From Yinghuangia soli (GTDB taxonomy: Bacteria > Actinomycetota > Actinomycetes > Streptomycetales > Streptomycetaceae): a DNA stretch of 64,000 nt. Position 1 is the first letter of the stretch. Each line of letters starts with the position of its first letter. Shown in pieces: positions 35,359-43,672 of this stretch. Below the pieces are notes generated by a model that saw only the letters and a program-made list of their open reading frames with translations, was not told where the DNA came from and did no database searches. Where the stretch lies: NCBI RefSeq assembly GCF_021502675.1, contig NZ_JAKFHA010000021.1, forward strand, positions 78,659-142,658, given 5' to 3'. Position numbers and translations under genes: made by a program.

Positions 35359-38121
35359 GTGTTCACAAGACTCGTTCGAGCTTCGGTTCGCTGCCTACTG
35401 GCCGCCGGCGGCCTCCTGCTGCGAGCTGTCGCGCTGGCGTTGGTCGTGCTGGGCATCCCGTGGGCGCTGGTGTACTTCGTCGGGAATCCGATCGCTGCCT
35501 TCGACCGATCGCACTCAGCTGGAGACGCATGGGCGCAGCTCTCCCAACCACTTGGCGATGCAACTCTTATCTATCTGCTCGCCGCTGTCGCCTGGGTCTG
35601 CTGGATCGGCATTGTCGTCAACGTTCTCCGCGAACTCGCTTGGTACGCCGTGCACATGCCGAACTTGGCGCGTCGAGTCGGTACTCGCTCTGCGCATGAG
35701 GCGCATGTCGAGGGCCTGTCCGCAGTGCGGAGCATGGTCGCGATGCTTGTCGGGGGCATGGTCCTCACCCTGCTGCGGTCCAGCAGTGCATCGGCAATGC
35801 CGGTGGACGGACCGATGCGCGCGCCGGGAGTGGTGCGCACCGCCGTCTCCACGGCGTACGCAGGAACTCCGGAGTTGTCATTCGAGGGGCGCGGCACAGC
35901 TCCGACCTCGGCAACAACCCCATACGTCGTCCAGCGAGGAGACACACTCTGGGACATCGCCAAGCAAGAACTTGGGGATCCGTGGCGCTGGCCGGAGATC
36001 TACCAAGCCAGCAAGGAAGTCACGCAACCCGACGGCAGCCGACTGCGTAATCCGGACCTGATCTATCCGGGGTGGACACTCCATTTGCCGACGCCCCAGG
36101 CAGATCCAGCCACTGACCCACCACCATCGGTCGATTCTCCCGTCGAACCACCGGAAGCAACGACGCCGCCCGTGCCACCGCCGAACGTCCCACAACCCTT
36201 CGTCCCGCCCAGTTCAGCCCCGTCTGCCGCTCCCTCGGCACCGTCGGCGCCGGCCGCACCACCTTCCGCGGCCGACCACGGGTTCGAACTTCCCGGCGGC
36301 GCCTACGTCGGTCTTGGACTTGTTGCAGCCGTTGCGGCAGCAGCGGCAACGGTACGACTCAGACGCCGCCGCAGGTACAAGCCGGGCAGCGGCAAACGAG
36401 ACGACCTCGCGATGGAACCCATCGTCCGCGCCATGATTGGCACTCACAGTCTGGCCAGTTCACCGACAGGCCCTGTCGGAGCGGGGGATGCCGCCAAGGC
36501 GCGCTCCCAGGACCCTCAGGTCGCGAGTGGTGCGCGCGCCACGGCAACCCTTGCTCAGACCGAGTCGCAGGTTGGCCTGGCACTAGGCATCCTCGACGGC
36601 CGCTCAGAAGCCCTCACCATCGCCCGTAGGAGCGGCCTGAGCGTCCTGGGGCCCGGCGCTCATGACGCGATCCGTGCGCTGCTTGCCAACGCCGTCGCGC
36701 TCGCAAGTAGCAGCACTCACAGCCCCGTTCAGGTAGGGCTGACTACAAGCACAGCTGAAGAGCTATTCGGCGGCACAGCGTTAGGACCGCCCCCACCTGG
36801 CCTCGTGATCGCCGAATCTCTGAGGACAGTTCTGGATGCTCTCGATGAAGCCGGCGGCCCGCCGGCACAGAGCGCGGCTGGAACGCTGCAGGCTCCCCCG
36901 ACGACATATCTGGTCGCAATGCCCGGTGAGGACGACGAGGATTTGCTCACCGAAACGCTGTCCAGCCCGTCTCGGCCCACCGTGCTGCTCTTGGTCCGCT
37001 GGCCGGCGGTGCCCGAGATCACGGTTGATGCAGGCGGATACGTTCAAGCCGCCAGCGCGTCTATCACCAGGAGCGTGTCCGGCCTCCGATTGTTCGCCCT
37101 GGGAGTCACCGACACGACCGACGTTCTGCACCTCCTCCGCGAAGCGAGCCCACAGATCGGACCCGAGCCGGCATTGCCTGCAAGGCGCATCGCGGCACGC
37201 GGGTCTGGTACCGGTACAGCACCACCCTCCGGACGCCGTGCTGATGAGGCGCCTCCTCAGCCCCCAGGTCCGCCCAATTCAGGCCGCGGCCTTGGAGGTA
37301 GTCGGCCGGACGCCACAGCACCGCAGCCACGAGAGCCCACCCAGGATGGCGTCTCACTGGAACTGAGACTGTTGGGACCAAGGCGCCTGCTACTACGCGA
37401 CGCCGGGGACGTCCAAGACATCACCGCAGCGCTTGCTCCCAAGCAGCACGAGATCCTTGCTTATCTGGCTGTCCACCAGGACGGCGCCACCCGGGCTGCT
37501 CTGGGTGCCGACTTGTGGCCATCGGCACCAACCACCAGGCCGTACAACAGCCTTCATGCCACGCTCAGCCAGATGCGCCAGGCGTTCCGCGCAACCACTG
37601 GGGAGCGCATTGACGACGTCATCATGCATCGTGCCGGACGGTACGCACTTGATGCCGAGAGACTCGCCGTGGACCTGTGGCAGGTCCAGGCGGACATCGA
37701 GTTGTGCCGAGATACCCGCGCAACGGAGGATCGCCACGACATCGTCGAGCGGGTGATTCAGTCCTATCGCGGTCATCTGGCCGTCGACGTGACCAGCGAA
37801 TGGGCCGAGGCGCCTCGGGAAGCCTTGCGCCGCGACGTCCTGGATACCTTGAGCACCCACGCCCACGCGCTGCAATCAGCCGCTCCTGGTGACGCCTTGG
37901 CTCTGTTGGAGCAGGCACGTCAGCTCGACCCGTACAACGAAGCCCTGTACACGGGCATCATGCGCTTGCAACGGCGGCTTGGGCTACTTGACCACATTCC
38001 GCGCACGCTGGCCCTGCTCACGACAGCCCTCGCCGAGATCGAAGAGACGCCCAGCCCTGAAGTCCAGCACCTCAGCCGGCAGTTGCGTCGTCCACATGAT
38101 GGCGAAGCCGCAGCGAGCTGA
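35359..38121 (+). CDS. Membrane protein with LysM and BTAD (SARP-like) domains
   Basis: The 920-residue protein has two to three N-terminal membrane segments, a LysM peptidoglycan-binding domain near residues 190-237 (YVVQRGDTLWDIAKQELGD), a Pro-rich stretch, another membrane helix (VGLGLVAAVAAAAATVRL), a cytoplasmic region and a C-terminal bacterial transcriptional activation domain (about 665-915, LELRLLGPRRLLLR to LDPYNEALYTGIMRLQRRLG). This architecture accompanies actinobacterial Tad loci. It could link wall or pilus status to gene expression. GTG 35359 follows a G-rich site. Confidence 0.85.
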   Translation: MFTRLVRASVRCLLAAGGLLLRAVALALVVLGIPWALVYFVGNPIAAFDRSHSAGDAWAQLSQPLGDATLIYLLAAVAWVCWIGIVVNVLRELAWYAVHMPNLARRVGTRSAHEAHVEGLSAVRSMVAMLVGGMVLTLLRSSSASAMPVDGPMRAPGVVRTAVSTAYAGTPELSFEGRGTAPTSATTPYVVQRGDTLWDIAKQELGDPWRWPEIYQASKEVTQPDGSRLRNPDLIYPGWTLHLPTPQADPATDPPPSVDSPVEPPEATTPPVPPPNVPQPFVPPSSAPSAAPSAPSAPAAPPSAADHGFELPGGAYVGLGLVAAVAAAAATVRLRRRRRYKPGSGKRDDLAMEPIVRAMIGTHSLASSPTGPVGAGDAAKARSQDPQVASGARATATLAQTESQVGLALGILDGRSEALTIARRSGLSVLGPGAHDAIRALLANAVALASSSTHSPVQVGLTTSTAEELFGGTALGPPPPGLVIAESLRTVLDALDEAGGPPAQSAAGTLQAPPTTYLVAMPGEDDEDLLTETLSSPSRPTVLLLVRWPAVPEITVDAGGYVQAASASITRSVSGLRLFALGVTDTTDVLHLLREASPQIGPEPALPARRIAARGSGTGTAPPSGRRADEAPPQPPGPPNSGRGLGGSRPDATAPQPREPTQDGVSLELRLLGPRRLLLRDAGDVQDITAALAPKQHEILAYLAVHQDGATRAALGADLWPSAPTTRPYNSLHATLSQMRQAFRATTGERIDDVIMHRAGRYALDAERLAVDLWQVQADIELCRDTRATEDRHDIVERVIQSYRGHLAVDVTSEWAEAPREALRRDVLDTLSTHAHALQSAAPGDALALLEQARQLDPYNEALYTGIMRLQRRLGLLDHIPRTLALLTTALAEIEETPSPEVQHLSRQLRRPHDGEAAAS

Positions 38122-38658
38122 AGTACCGAATTGGCCCGTCCCACATCCCATCCACCAGCCCCGGAGCAGGCTATCCGCAGGGGCATCCGACCAAGCGGAT
38201 ACCCCTGCGCACGGCAAACCTGCAGGTCGCGGCCGCCCTGAGCACATCCCGAGCCAGGTGCAACTCGCTACCAGGTACCGGACTGGTCAATCGGCTCGGC
38301 GACCGGCACTGGCTCCGCGAGGCGGGACTTCACCAGTTCACCTGCCCATTCAATTGCCTAACTCCTTCGCTGGTCCGCGATACATTCAGCACCCACTGAA
38401 TCCCGAATCACGATCATCAAGAATACCCACTTGCGATGCATCAATTAGTTCCAATCCTGCAATCCGCCAAATACGCCAACTGATTACATCGGGGCCAATG
38501 GCTGACATTTGCAGCAACGTCAGCACATTCCCATCATGCCCTGAATTAACACACAAATAGATGACGCCGACGTCTTGCTTTCCCTGCCATTCGCGAGACA
38601 ATGGAATTGCAAGGCATTGCGCAATAGGGCGCGTGCCGCGCATGATCGGGGAATCTCG
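38122..38658. other. Junction between Tad locus and accessory element
   Basis: The 537 bases contain the Tad terminator and then a clear drop in GC content from about 38340 onward (AATTGCC, AATTAGTTCC and similar stretches). No gene was found on either strand. The compositional change suggests the left side of the mobile element lies here, but no attachment-site repeat could be identified because the right end is outside the window. Confidence 0.5.
38176..38209 (+). terminator. Terminator-like hairpin after the Tad operon
   Basis: Arms CGCAGGGGCATCCG (38176-38189) and CGGATACCCCTGCG (38196-38209) pair at 13 of 14 positions around a six-base loop. It lies 55 bases after the last Tad gene. No T-run follows. 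Confidence 0.65.
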
Positions 38659-39471
38659 ATGCTGAACAAGTCGCCCGGAATTCGTGGACGATGCACCGAC
38701 TCTGTGACGCCGGCAGACATGGCACGAGTCACGGAAGATGATTTCTATGAATTGGCACGGATCGCGCGCGCGTACTGCCGCACCGTCGACGCATCGCGCG
38801 GGCGGAAGCGGATGGACGGAAGTGCGACCATGGCGCCGAACGGCGCGCCGCGCTACGGCACCGACGATGTGAGCGACGACGTCACCCAGGATGCGGTACT
38901 GATCTTCGCTCGCCGGCTTCGTCAGATCATCGACTCGTGCGACCCGTCGGCCGTCTCCGTCGCGACGCGTGAGGCAGAGTCGTGGCAATACGTCCGCAAG
39001 GACGGTCGTACGATCATCGTCGGACGCACCAAGATCATGTACTGGTCGGTCCGCGACGCTGCAGCGCAGAACGGATACCGCCTCGATGTTCCGGCAGAGC
39101 CCATCGACACCGTGCCCGGCGCGCAGATGATGCGCGGCGCGCCGCATGCTGACGTGCTGCCGACTCTTGCCATGGGTCCCGCGTTCGCGGCCAACAGTGC
39201 AACTATCTTCCGCTCCGCGTGGGGGGACGGGTCTGATTTCCGCACCCTGGGTGCGGTCATGCGCATCGCCGGCCGCGCGGACAACCTGAAGCGGGCCGGC
39301 ATCATCGGGCAAGCTGCGCAAGAGCTTCACGGTGGGCCGCGCAACTCGTCGTGCAAGGTCCAGCGGACCGGCGACGATGCGCGCCGGGAGTGGCGGGAGC
39401 TGACGTCAAGGCTTGACGAAGTCCGGGAATCTCTCGTCTATCAGGGCGCGCAGCGGCCTGTTTCCGAATGA
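38659..39471 (+). CDS. Unknown protein, weakly sigma-factor-like
   Basis: This 270-residue frame has a central stretch (YELARIARAYCRTVDASRG, DDVTQDAVLIFARRLRQI) that recalls sigma-70 region 2, where DLVQDTFLRAW-type motifs occur. The remainder (ESWQYVRKDGRTIIVGRTKI, MRIAGRADNLKRAGIIGQAA) has an HTH-like tail. No domain is secure. Start ATG 38659 is used, while ATG 38719 (MARVTEDDF) is also plausible because the N-terminal 20 residues look unstructured. It stands alone before a strong intrinsic terminator. Confidence 0.5.
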   Translation: MLNKSPGIRGRCTDSVTPADMARVTEDDFYELARIARAYCRTVDASRGRKRMDGSATMAPNGAPRYGTDDVSDDVTQDAVLIFARRLRQIIDSCDPSAVSVATREAESWQYVRKDGRTIIVGRTKIMYWSVRDAAAQNGYRLDVPAEPIDTVPGAQMMRGAPHADVLPTLAMGPAFAANSATIFRSAWGDGSDFRTLGAVMRIAGRADNLKRAGIIGQAAQELHGGPRNSSCKVQRTGDDARREWRELTSRLDEVRESLVYQGAQRPVSE

Positions 39472-39487
39472 TCAACCGAACAACGTT

Positions 39488-39523
39488 TGTGGCGCACCCA
39501 ACCGGGTGCGCCACACATTTTTT
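39488..39523 (+). terminator. Rho-independent terminator
   Basis: Perfect arms TGTGGCGCACCC (39488-39499) and GGGTGCGCCACA (39504-39515) enclose a four-base loop AACC and are followed by CA and six T. This is the only classical hairpin-plus-T-run terminator I noticed in the window, 17 bases after the stop of the gene ending at 39471. Confidence 0.9.
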
Positions 39524-39552
39524 CGGCATTGAAGACTGACAGATTTTCGCAT

Positions 39553-39681
39553 TGATCGGTATTCAAGCACACGGGCCAACCGTATTTATGCAGAAGACCG
39601 GAAGCGCGCCGCTGGAATCAACCGTCCGTAGATTCTCGCACCGTGATCGGGATTTTAGGGCCACCGCACAACGTATTTAAG
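39553..39681. repeat. Two imperfect 38-base direct repeats in the leader of the accessory gene run
   Basis: Elements at 39553-39590 and 39644-39681 share TGATCGG at the left and CGTATTTA plus a terminal G at the right, with 25 of 38 positions identical by eye. The copies are 91 bases apart. They sit between a terminator and the first accessory gene and may be promoters or operators. Confidence 0.45.
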
Positions 39682-39866
39682 TGAAGGCGGAAACTGCGGC
39701 CACGGCATGCGGTTCCGACCTTTGCGCAACTCCTCTTTCTGAACCGCCTGTCCGAGACGACAGAAATCGATGCTTGGCGCACAGAAGCGCAGCACATTTC
39801 CGACTCTCGACACCCTGCAGTGTCTGCGGTTCGCCGGTGCCCGCCTACCTATTCAAGGACATCCGA

Positions 39867-39888
39867 GGTGGGCCGGCGCCGGGGCACC
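39867..39888 (+). promoter_or_regulatory. Leader hairpin before the gene at 39908
   Basis: GGTG-GG-CCG pairs with CGG-GG-CACC around GCGC, with a G/G internal mismatch. It ends a few bases before the ribosome-binding site GGAAGGGAG. It is the weakest of the serial leader hairpins. Confidence 0.4.
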
Positions 39889-39907
39889 GCAGGAAGGGAG
39901 ATAACTC

Positions 39908-40252
39908 GTGACCGTGGTTCAGACCGAGGATGAGCGCGCCGTTTTCACGGAATGCCGCGCTGCCCGCAAGTACGGATCGGTCATCAGCGATGCGTGTGCA
40001 CGCACCATCGCAAGTTGGTACGTCGACGACAGCGATGCCGAGTCGCATGGGATCGCGTTCATGGCGACCGGCGAAGTGCCGGATTCCGGCGCGCTGTTCC
40101 GCGAGTTGACCGGGGACGGCGATCGCTACGTCGGCGCGTCCGCGCGACACCGTCGCGCAATCGAACAGTTCGCGGTCTACCTCTTGGCGCGCACGGCCGC
40201 CGGTCCCGTACCGGAGTGGTCGGCGCTCTGGGCTTCCGCCCGGCAGAGGTGA
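39908..40252 (+). CDS. Small protein of unknown function
   Basis: A 114-residue soluble protein with no recognised domain (ECRAARKYGSVISDACARTI, FAVYLLARTAAGPVPEWSAL). GTG start 16 bases after a clear GGAAGGGAG. The composition and helical pattern look natural. It opens the run of accessory genes. Confidence 0.65.
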   Translation: MTVVQTEDERAVFTECRAARKYGSVISDACARTIASWYVDDSDAESHGIAFMATGEVPDSGALFRELTGDGDRYVGASARHRRAIEQFAVYLLARTAAGPVPEWSALWASARQR

Positions 40253-40259
40253 CCCCTCG

Positions 40260-40288
40260 CGCCGGCTCTGCCGGCGGCAGAGCCGGCG
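40260..40288 (+). promoter_or_regulatory. Leader hairpin before the gene at 40303
   Basis: Perfect 13-pair stem CGCCGGCTCTGCC / GGCAGAGCCGGCG around a three-base loop. It starts eight bases after the previous stop and ends directly at the ribosome-binding site GGAAGGGAG of the next gene. Confidence 0.6.
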
Positions 40289-40302
40289 GAAGGGAGAGAA
40301 GC

Positions 40303-40695
40303 ATGCACTTGCACGTAGGGCAGAACATCCCCGGCTATCTCCCGGGGGCCGAACCGATGTGCTTCAGCGTTCTGGCGAGCGCAATCGAAGCCTATCGACA
40401 CGAACTCCGCGACCTGCAGGGCGACTACGCCGAACTGTGCGCCGCAACCACCGATGAGCTGCAGAACGGTTGCTGCGAATGCGCGTGGTGCGACGTCGCC
40501 ACTGACGTCGAAGCGGTGCTCTCTGCGATCGCCGACGGCGACGTCGCCTACGCACTTACCCACGCGTCCGACGGCGAACAGCGCTCGTGGAACACGACGT
40601 TCCGGCCGCCCGAGGGCGCCGACGTGTGCGTCTGGATCACCGCAATGACCGACGCGCTCGAGCGGTGCGAGCTCGCTGAGGTCGACATCTGCTGA
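40303..40695 (+). CDS. Small protein of unknown function, paralogue of the IS-split gene
   Basis: A 130-residue protein with a CCECAWC cysteine cluster (about residues 63-69) and a conserved tail FRPPEGADVCVWITAMTDAL. Both features recur in the interrupted gene at 40790-42464, so the two are paralogues. The cluster could bind zinc. Function unknown. ATG with GGAAGGGAGAGA upstream. Confidence 0.68.
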   Translation: MHLHVGQNIPGYLPGAEPMCFSVLASAIEAYRHELRDLQGDYAELCAATTDELQNGCCECAWCDVATDVEAVLSAIADGDVAYALTHASDGEQRSWNTTFRPPEGADVCVWITAMTDALERCELAEVDIC

Positions 40696-40708
40696 CTGCC
40701 GCCGCCCG

Positions 40709-40776
40709 CTGTGCGGTTCGGCGCCTCCTCACCCGTCATCCCCCGTCCGCGGGTGAGGAGGTCCCGAACCGCACAG
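40709..40776 (+). promoter_or_regulatory. Long leader hairpin before the IS-split gene
   Basis: Left arm 40709-40735 and right arm 40750-40776 pair over 25 positions with one 2x2 internal mismatch. The arms contain TGTGCGGTTCGG with CCGAACCGCACA and CCTCCTCACCCG with CGGGTGAGGAGG. The loop is about 14 bases. The right arm abuts the ribosome-binding site GGAGGG. Confidence 0.65.
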
Positions 40777-40918
40777 GAGGGAACTCAGGATGCATGTTCA
40801 GGTGTGCCGACTCGAGCACGGTCCCGCGGGGATCTTCACCTCGAGCTCGGCTGGGCTTGATCCGTTTTGACGGACACCCTGGCTGGGGGGCTGCGGCCTC
40901 TTGGGGAGGATGTCCATC

Positions 40919-41227
40919 ATGGAGAGCATGGGGAAGAAGAAGCCTCGGGCTCGCCGCTCGTTCACGCCGGAGTTCAAGGCCGAGATCGTCGGCTTGTGCC
41001 GGCAGGGCGACCGGTCGGTCGGCCAGGTCGCGAAGGACTTCGACCTGACCGAGACCGCGGTGCGCGACTGGGTCAGGCAGGCCGAGGTCGACGCGGGCGA
41101 ACGCGACGGCCTGACCAGCTCGGAGCGGGAGGAACTGGCCGCGCTGCGGCGGGAGAACACGCGGCTGCGCCAGGACGTGGAGATCCTCAAGCGGGCCACG
41201 GCTTTCTTCGCGAAGGAGACCCGGTGA
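40919..41227 (+). CDS. IS3-family OrfA (transposase HTH subunit)
   Basis: The 102-residue protein has the transposase_8 HTH (FTPEFKAEIVGLCRQGDRSV, TETAVRDWVRQAEVD) and a leucine-zipper-like helix (ALRRENTRLRQDVEILKRAT). ATG 40919 is chosen for spacing from GGGGAGG; ATG 40910 is possible. OrfB starts within its stop codon in the -1 frame. Confidence 0.92.
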   Translation: MESMGKKKPRARRSFTPEFKAEIVGLCRQGDRSVGQVAKDFDLTETAVRDWVRQAEVDAGERDGLTSSEREELAALRRENTRLRQDVEILKRATAFFAKETR

Positions 41228-42096
41228 CGGTCCACCCGTTCATCGAGGCGGAGAACAGCGCAGGTCACAGCGTCAAACGCGCCTGTGAACTCCTCAAGGT
41301 CTCCCGAGCCGCCTACTACCACCGCCGCACCGCCGCCCCCGGCCCGCGCGCCGTCCGCGACGCCGAACTCACCGAGCAGATCACCGCGGCCCACCGGGCT
41401 TCGCGCGGCAGCTACGGCGCACCGCGGGTTCATGCGGTCCTGGTCCGCGACGGCGCCCGTGTCGGGCGCCGCCGCGTCGCCCGATTGATGCGCCAGGCCG
41501 GCCTTCAAGGCCGGCACCGCAGACGCGGGCACCGCACCACCGTCCCCGACCCGCACGCCGCAACCCGCCCGGACCTGATCGGCCGCGATTTCGCCCCCGG
41601 TCCGGCGACCGGATCGGCGCGGTGGTGCGGCGACATCACCTACCTCGCGACCGGCGAAGGCTGGTTGTTCCTCGCCACCGTCATCGACTTCGCCACCCGC
41701 AAGGTCGTCGGCTGGGCCACCGCCGACCATCTGCGCACGTCCCTGGTCGCCGATGCCCTGCGCGACGCCGTCCGGCGGCAGCGACCCCAACCGGGGACGA
41801 TCTTCCACGCCGACCGCGGCTGCCAATACACCAGCTACGAACTCGCGCTCCTGGCCGCTGGGTTCGGCATCCGGCTGTCCGTCGGGCGGACCGGAATCTG
41901 CTGGGACAACGCGGTCGCCGAATCGTTCTTCGCCACCCTCAAGAGCGATCTCGACACCAGCCGGCCCTGGCCCAGTCGGGCCGCCGCCCACCGCGACGTC
42001 TTCGAATACATCGAAGGCTGGTACAACAACCGCAGGCTGCACAGCAGCCTCGGCTACCGCACACCCGTCGAATACGAAGCCGCACTTGCGGCCTGA
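41224..42096 (+). CDS. IS3-family OrfB (DDE integrase-like transposase)
   Basis: The 290-residue protein has the HTH_21 segment (RASRGSYGAPRVHAVLVRDG) and the rve catalytic core. The DDE residues are in WCGDITYL, FHADRGCQYTS and NAVAESFFATLK. GTG 41224 overlaps the orfA stop (GTGA), so either coupled translation or the family's -1 frameshift can make the product. The gene looks intact. Confidence 0.94.
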   Translation: MTVHPFIEAENSAGHSVKRACELLKVSRAAYYHRRTAAPGPRAVRDAELTEQITAAHRASRGSYGAPRVHAVLVRDGARVGRRRVARLMRQAGLQGRHRRRGHRTTVPDPHAATRPDLIGRDFAPGPATGSARWCGDITYLATGEGWLFLATVIDFATRKVVGWATADHLRTSLVADALRDAVRRQRPQPGTIFHADRGCQYTSYELALLAAGFGIRLSVGRTGICWDNAVAESFFATLKSDLDTSRPWPSRAAAHRDVFEYIEGWYNNRRLHSSLGYRTPVEYEAALAA

Positions 42097-42469
42097 CCAC
42101 CACAACGACGGTGTCCGTCAAAGCGAAACAAGCTCAGGCTTTCGGTGACATCCCTTCGGGTGTGGGCGCCTTGCGGGACGCCCTCGCAGAGGTCCTGCGC
42201 CGCTACCGCGCGTTCGGCCGGTGCGAAGGGTCGATGATCGGCGGTGTCCACGGGGTGTGCCAATGCCCGTGGTGCCTGGCACGGGCGCAAGTCGAAGCAT
42301 GGCTGCGCCACATCACGAGCGGCGACCTATCGGCGGAGTTGGAGAACGTCCGCCGAGACGGCGGGGGCGCCCTGTCAGTGGTGTTCGAACCCCCCGAGGG
42401 GCCGACGACCGTTCACTGCATCGCAGTGCTGGCCGACGCGCTCGATCCCCCATCCAACGACTGATCTCT

Positions 42470-42511
42470 GCGTCGGTCGGCGCCGCGAGCCACCGCGGCG
42501 CCGACCGACGC
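42470..42511 (+). promoter_or_regulatory. Leader hairpin before the gene at 42527
   Basis: Perfect 18-pair stem: GCGTCGGTCGGCGCCGCG (42470-42487) and CGCGGCGCCGACCGACGC (42494-42511) around a six-base loop. It begins six bases after the stop of the split gene and ends six bases before the GGAG of the next. Confidence 0.65.
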
Positions 42512-42526
42512 GGTCCGGAGCTGACC

Positions 42527-42859
42527 ATGAACGAGATCGACTGGCAGCCGATCACCCACGTGTGGTCGCAGTTCGGCCACCGGTTCTACTCGGCTGGCTG
42601 TGCTCACGACGACGGATCGTCGTGCGAACAGTGCATGACGTGCGGAGCGCGGTACGAACTCCGCCCGCGCGCCGACGACCCCGGCGGCGGCGACTACCAG
42701 ACTGCGAACGGCGACGACCCGACGGACTGCACCGGCGACACGGCCATGTGCCACGGCGACCAGCCCTGCCAGGCCGACAACGGGCGCCCCTGCAACGACA
42801 GCACGGAGCCGTGCCCGCACGAATCGCATGAGTGCAACTGCCTGCTCTGCACCGGCTGA
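42527..42859 (+). CDS. Cysteine-rich small protein
   Basis: The 110-residue acidic protein has 12 cysteines. Four are in an N-terminal group (about residues 25, 33, 36, 39: CEQCMTC) that could bind zinc. Eight are in the C-terminal half in a CHGDQPC, RPCNDSTEPCP, HECNCLLC pattern. No signal peptide is seen. The family is not recognised. ATG with GGAG upstream. Confidence 0.62.
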   Translation: MNEIDWQPITHVWSQFGHRFYSAGCAHDDGSSCEQCMTCGARYELRPRADDPGGGDYQTANGDDPTDCTGDTAMCHGDQPCQADNGRPCNDSTEPCPHESHECNCLLCTG

Positions 42860-42910
42860 ACACTCGTGCACTCTGCCGTCTGACGCCTGCCTTCAAGACC
42901 GCATACACAC

Positions 42911-42953
42911 CGCGGCCCCAGCGTTCTGAACTCCATACACCGGTGGGGCCGCG
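42911..42953 (+). promoter_or_regulatory. Leader hairpin before the gene at 42975
   Basis: Perfect ten-pair stem CGCGGCCCCA / TGGGGCCGCG with a 23-base loop, ending ten bases before AGGAG. Confidence 0.5.
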
Positions 42954-42974
42954 CCGCGCACCGAGGAGATGAGA

Positions 42975-43604
42975 ATGGCCATACCCAGATTTGCCACGCA
43001 CAGTTGGGCCGTGCGGCGTGCTCTGGCGAACCGCGAGTCCTTCCGGACGTACGGTGCGTTCCGAGCGGCGTTGGGCGAGCCCGCGAGCCGTGGCCGGCTG
43101 CCGGCGGAGTGGTGGGACGTGATCCGCGACCACCGCGGACGCATCCGCTACACCGTGTACAGCTACGTGACCCCGATTGCGTGGGTTCTCGACGACGACA
43201 CCGTCGTCGTCCCGCAAGTGCGCTATTCGATCACCACGAGTGGCCACCAGGGACTGCTCTACGCCCTTAACGCTGAGGCGGATTCGTTCCCGTTGGACAT
43301 GCCGCGACGCGCCTGGGCACCCATGCGGGCCCCGGAGTCGTGGGGCTGGCCGCTCGCCACCGAGTGCCCGGCGGACCCCACAGCGCTGCCGCAGGAACCG
43401 ATGTTCCCTGCCGCACCTATGCGCGCGCACGGCGACGACCCGGTTCCCCCCGCGGCCGTGGTCCTGGCACGCATTCAGGCTGCTCTGGAAGCGGTCGCAA
43501 GCGAACCGCCCCCGTCGCTGTTCTTCGACGGCCCGGACAGCCTCCTGGACGCGCCCGACCTGGCCTACAGCGCCGAGTGGTGCGGCACGGCATCCACCGG
43601 CTGA
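42975..43604 (+). CDS. Protein of unknown function
   Basis: A 209-residue protein with a defined central beta-rich region (GRIRYTVYSYVTPIAWVLDD, VVVPQVRYSITTSGHQGLLY) and a C-terminal helix followed by an acidic tail. The central part resembles uncharacterised phage/plasmid proteins in which a substrate-like surface pattern RYSxTTSxHQ occurs, but I cannot name the family. ATG 42975 is preferred over ATG 42969 for spacing to AGGAG. Confidence 0.62.
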   Translation: MAIPRFATHSWAVRRALANRESFRTYGAFRAALGEPASRGRLPAEWWDVIRDHRGRIRYTVYSYVTPIAWVLDDDTVVVPQVRYSITTSGHQGLLYALNAEADSFPLDMPRRAWAPMRAPESWGWPLATECPADPTALPQEPMFPAAPMRAHGDDPVPPAAVVLARIQAALEAVASEPPPSLFFDGPDSLLDAPDLAYSAEWCGTASTG

Positions 43605-43615
43605 CCGCGCTGGTC

Positions 43616-43637
43616 GCCCGGCTGCCGGTGGCCGGGC
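43616..43637 (+). promoter_or_regulatory. Leader hairpin before the gene at 43673
   Basis: Seven-pair stem GCCCGGC / GCCGGGC with an eight-base loop, starting 12 bases after the previous stop and about 20 bases before AAGGAGGT. Confidence 0.45.
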
Positions 43638-43672
43638 TCCAAACCCAACCCGACTACAAGGAGGTGATCACC

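Larger units (their letters stand above)
39472..39907. other. Control region with terminator and repeated leader elements
   Basis: The 436 bases hold the intrinsic terminator 39488-39523, two related 38-base elements (39553-39590 and 39644-39681) and the first of the series of leader hairpins (39867-39888). GC content is lower than the surroundings. An open frame from 39681 to 39911 is not convincing. Confidence 0.55.
40853..42137 (+). mobile_element. IS3-family insertion sequence
   Basis: The 1285-base element carries orfA and orfB and is flanked by GCT at 40850-40852 and 42138-42140. Near the ends the inverted sequence TTTGACGGACACC (left about 40865) and GGTGTCCGTCAAA (right about 42111) is perfect. 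Similarity continues outward as GCTTGwTyCGy, so the terminal repeat is about 24-28 bases with a few mismatches. End positions are set by the duplication and the restored reading frame and may be off by one or two bases. Confidence 0.85.
40790..42464 (+). pseudogene. Paralogue of the 40303 gene, interrupted by an IS3-family element
   Basis: Codons 1-21 (MHVQVCRLEHGPAGIFTSSS then Ala) run from 40790 to 40852, and the frame resumes at 42141 (FGDIPSGVGALRDALAEVL) to a TGA at 42462-42464. Removing 40853-42140 restores one 128-residue frame, close to the 130 residues of the paralogue at 40303. The restored protein shares the N-terminal MH, the CQCPWC cluster and the VFEPPEGP tail. The insertion leaves a 3-base GCT duplication. 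The protein is almost certainly not made intact. Confidence 0.85.

Noticed and set aside
39681..39911. 76-codon frame before the gene at 39908
   Set aside because: GTG start lies in the second 38-base repeat, there is no ribosome-binding site, and the frame crosses a leader hairpin; product has no recognisable feature.
40709..40776. Long inverted repeat considered as a CRISPR repeat or IS end
   Set aside because: It occurs once, has no spacer series and does not match the IS3 terminal sequence; it fits the leader hairpin series.
40919..42096. Single fused IS3 transposase by programmed -1 frameshift
   Set aside because: No clear A-rich slippery site was found near the junction and orfB has its own GTG overlapping the orfA stop, so two separate coding regions are reported.
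40858..42130. Alternative IS3 borders at TGATCC and the matching right end
   Set aside because: Flanks there give only a 3-of-4 match and the joined gene would be out of frame; the GCT-flanked borders restore a frame matching the paralogue.
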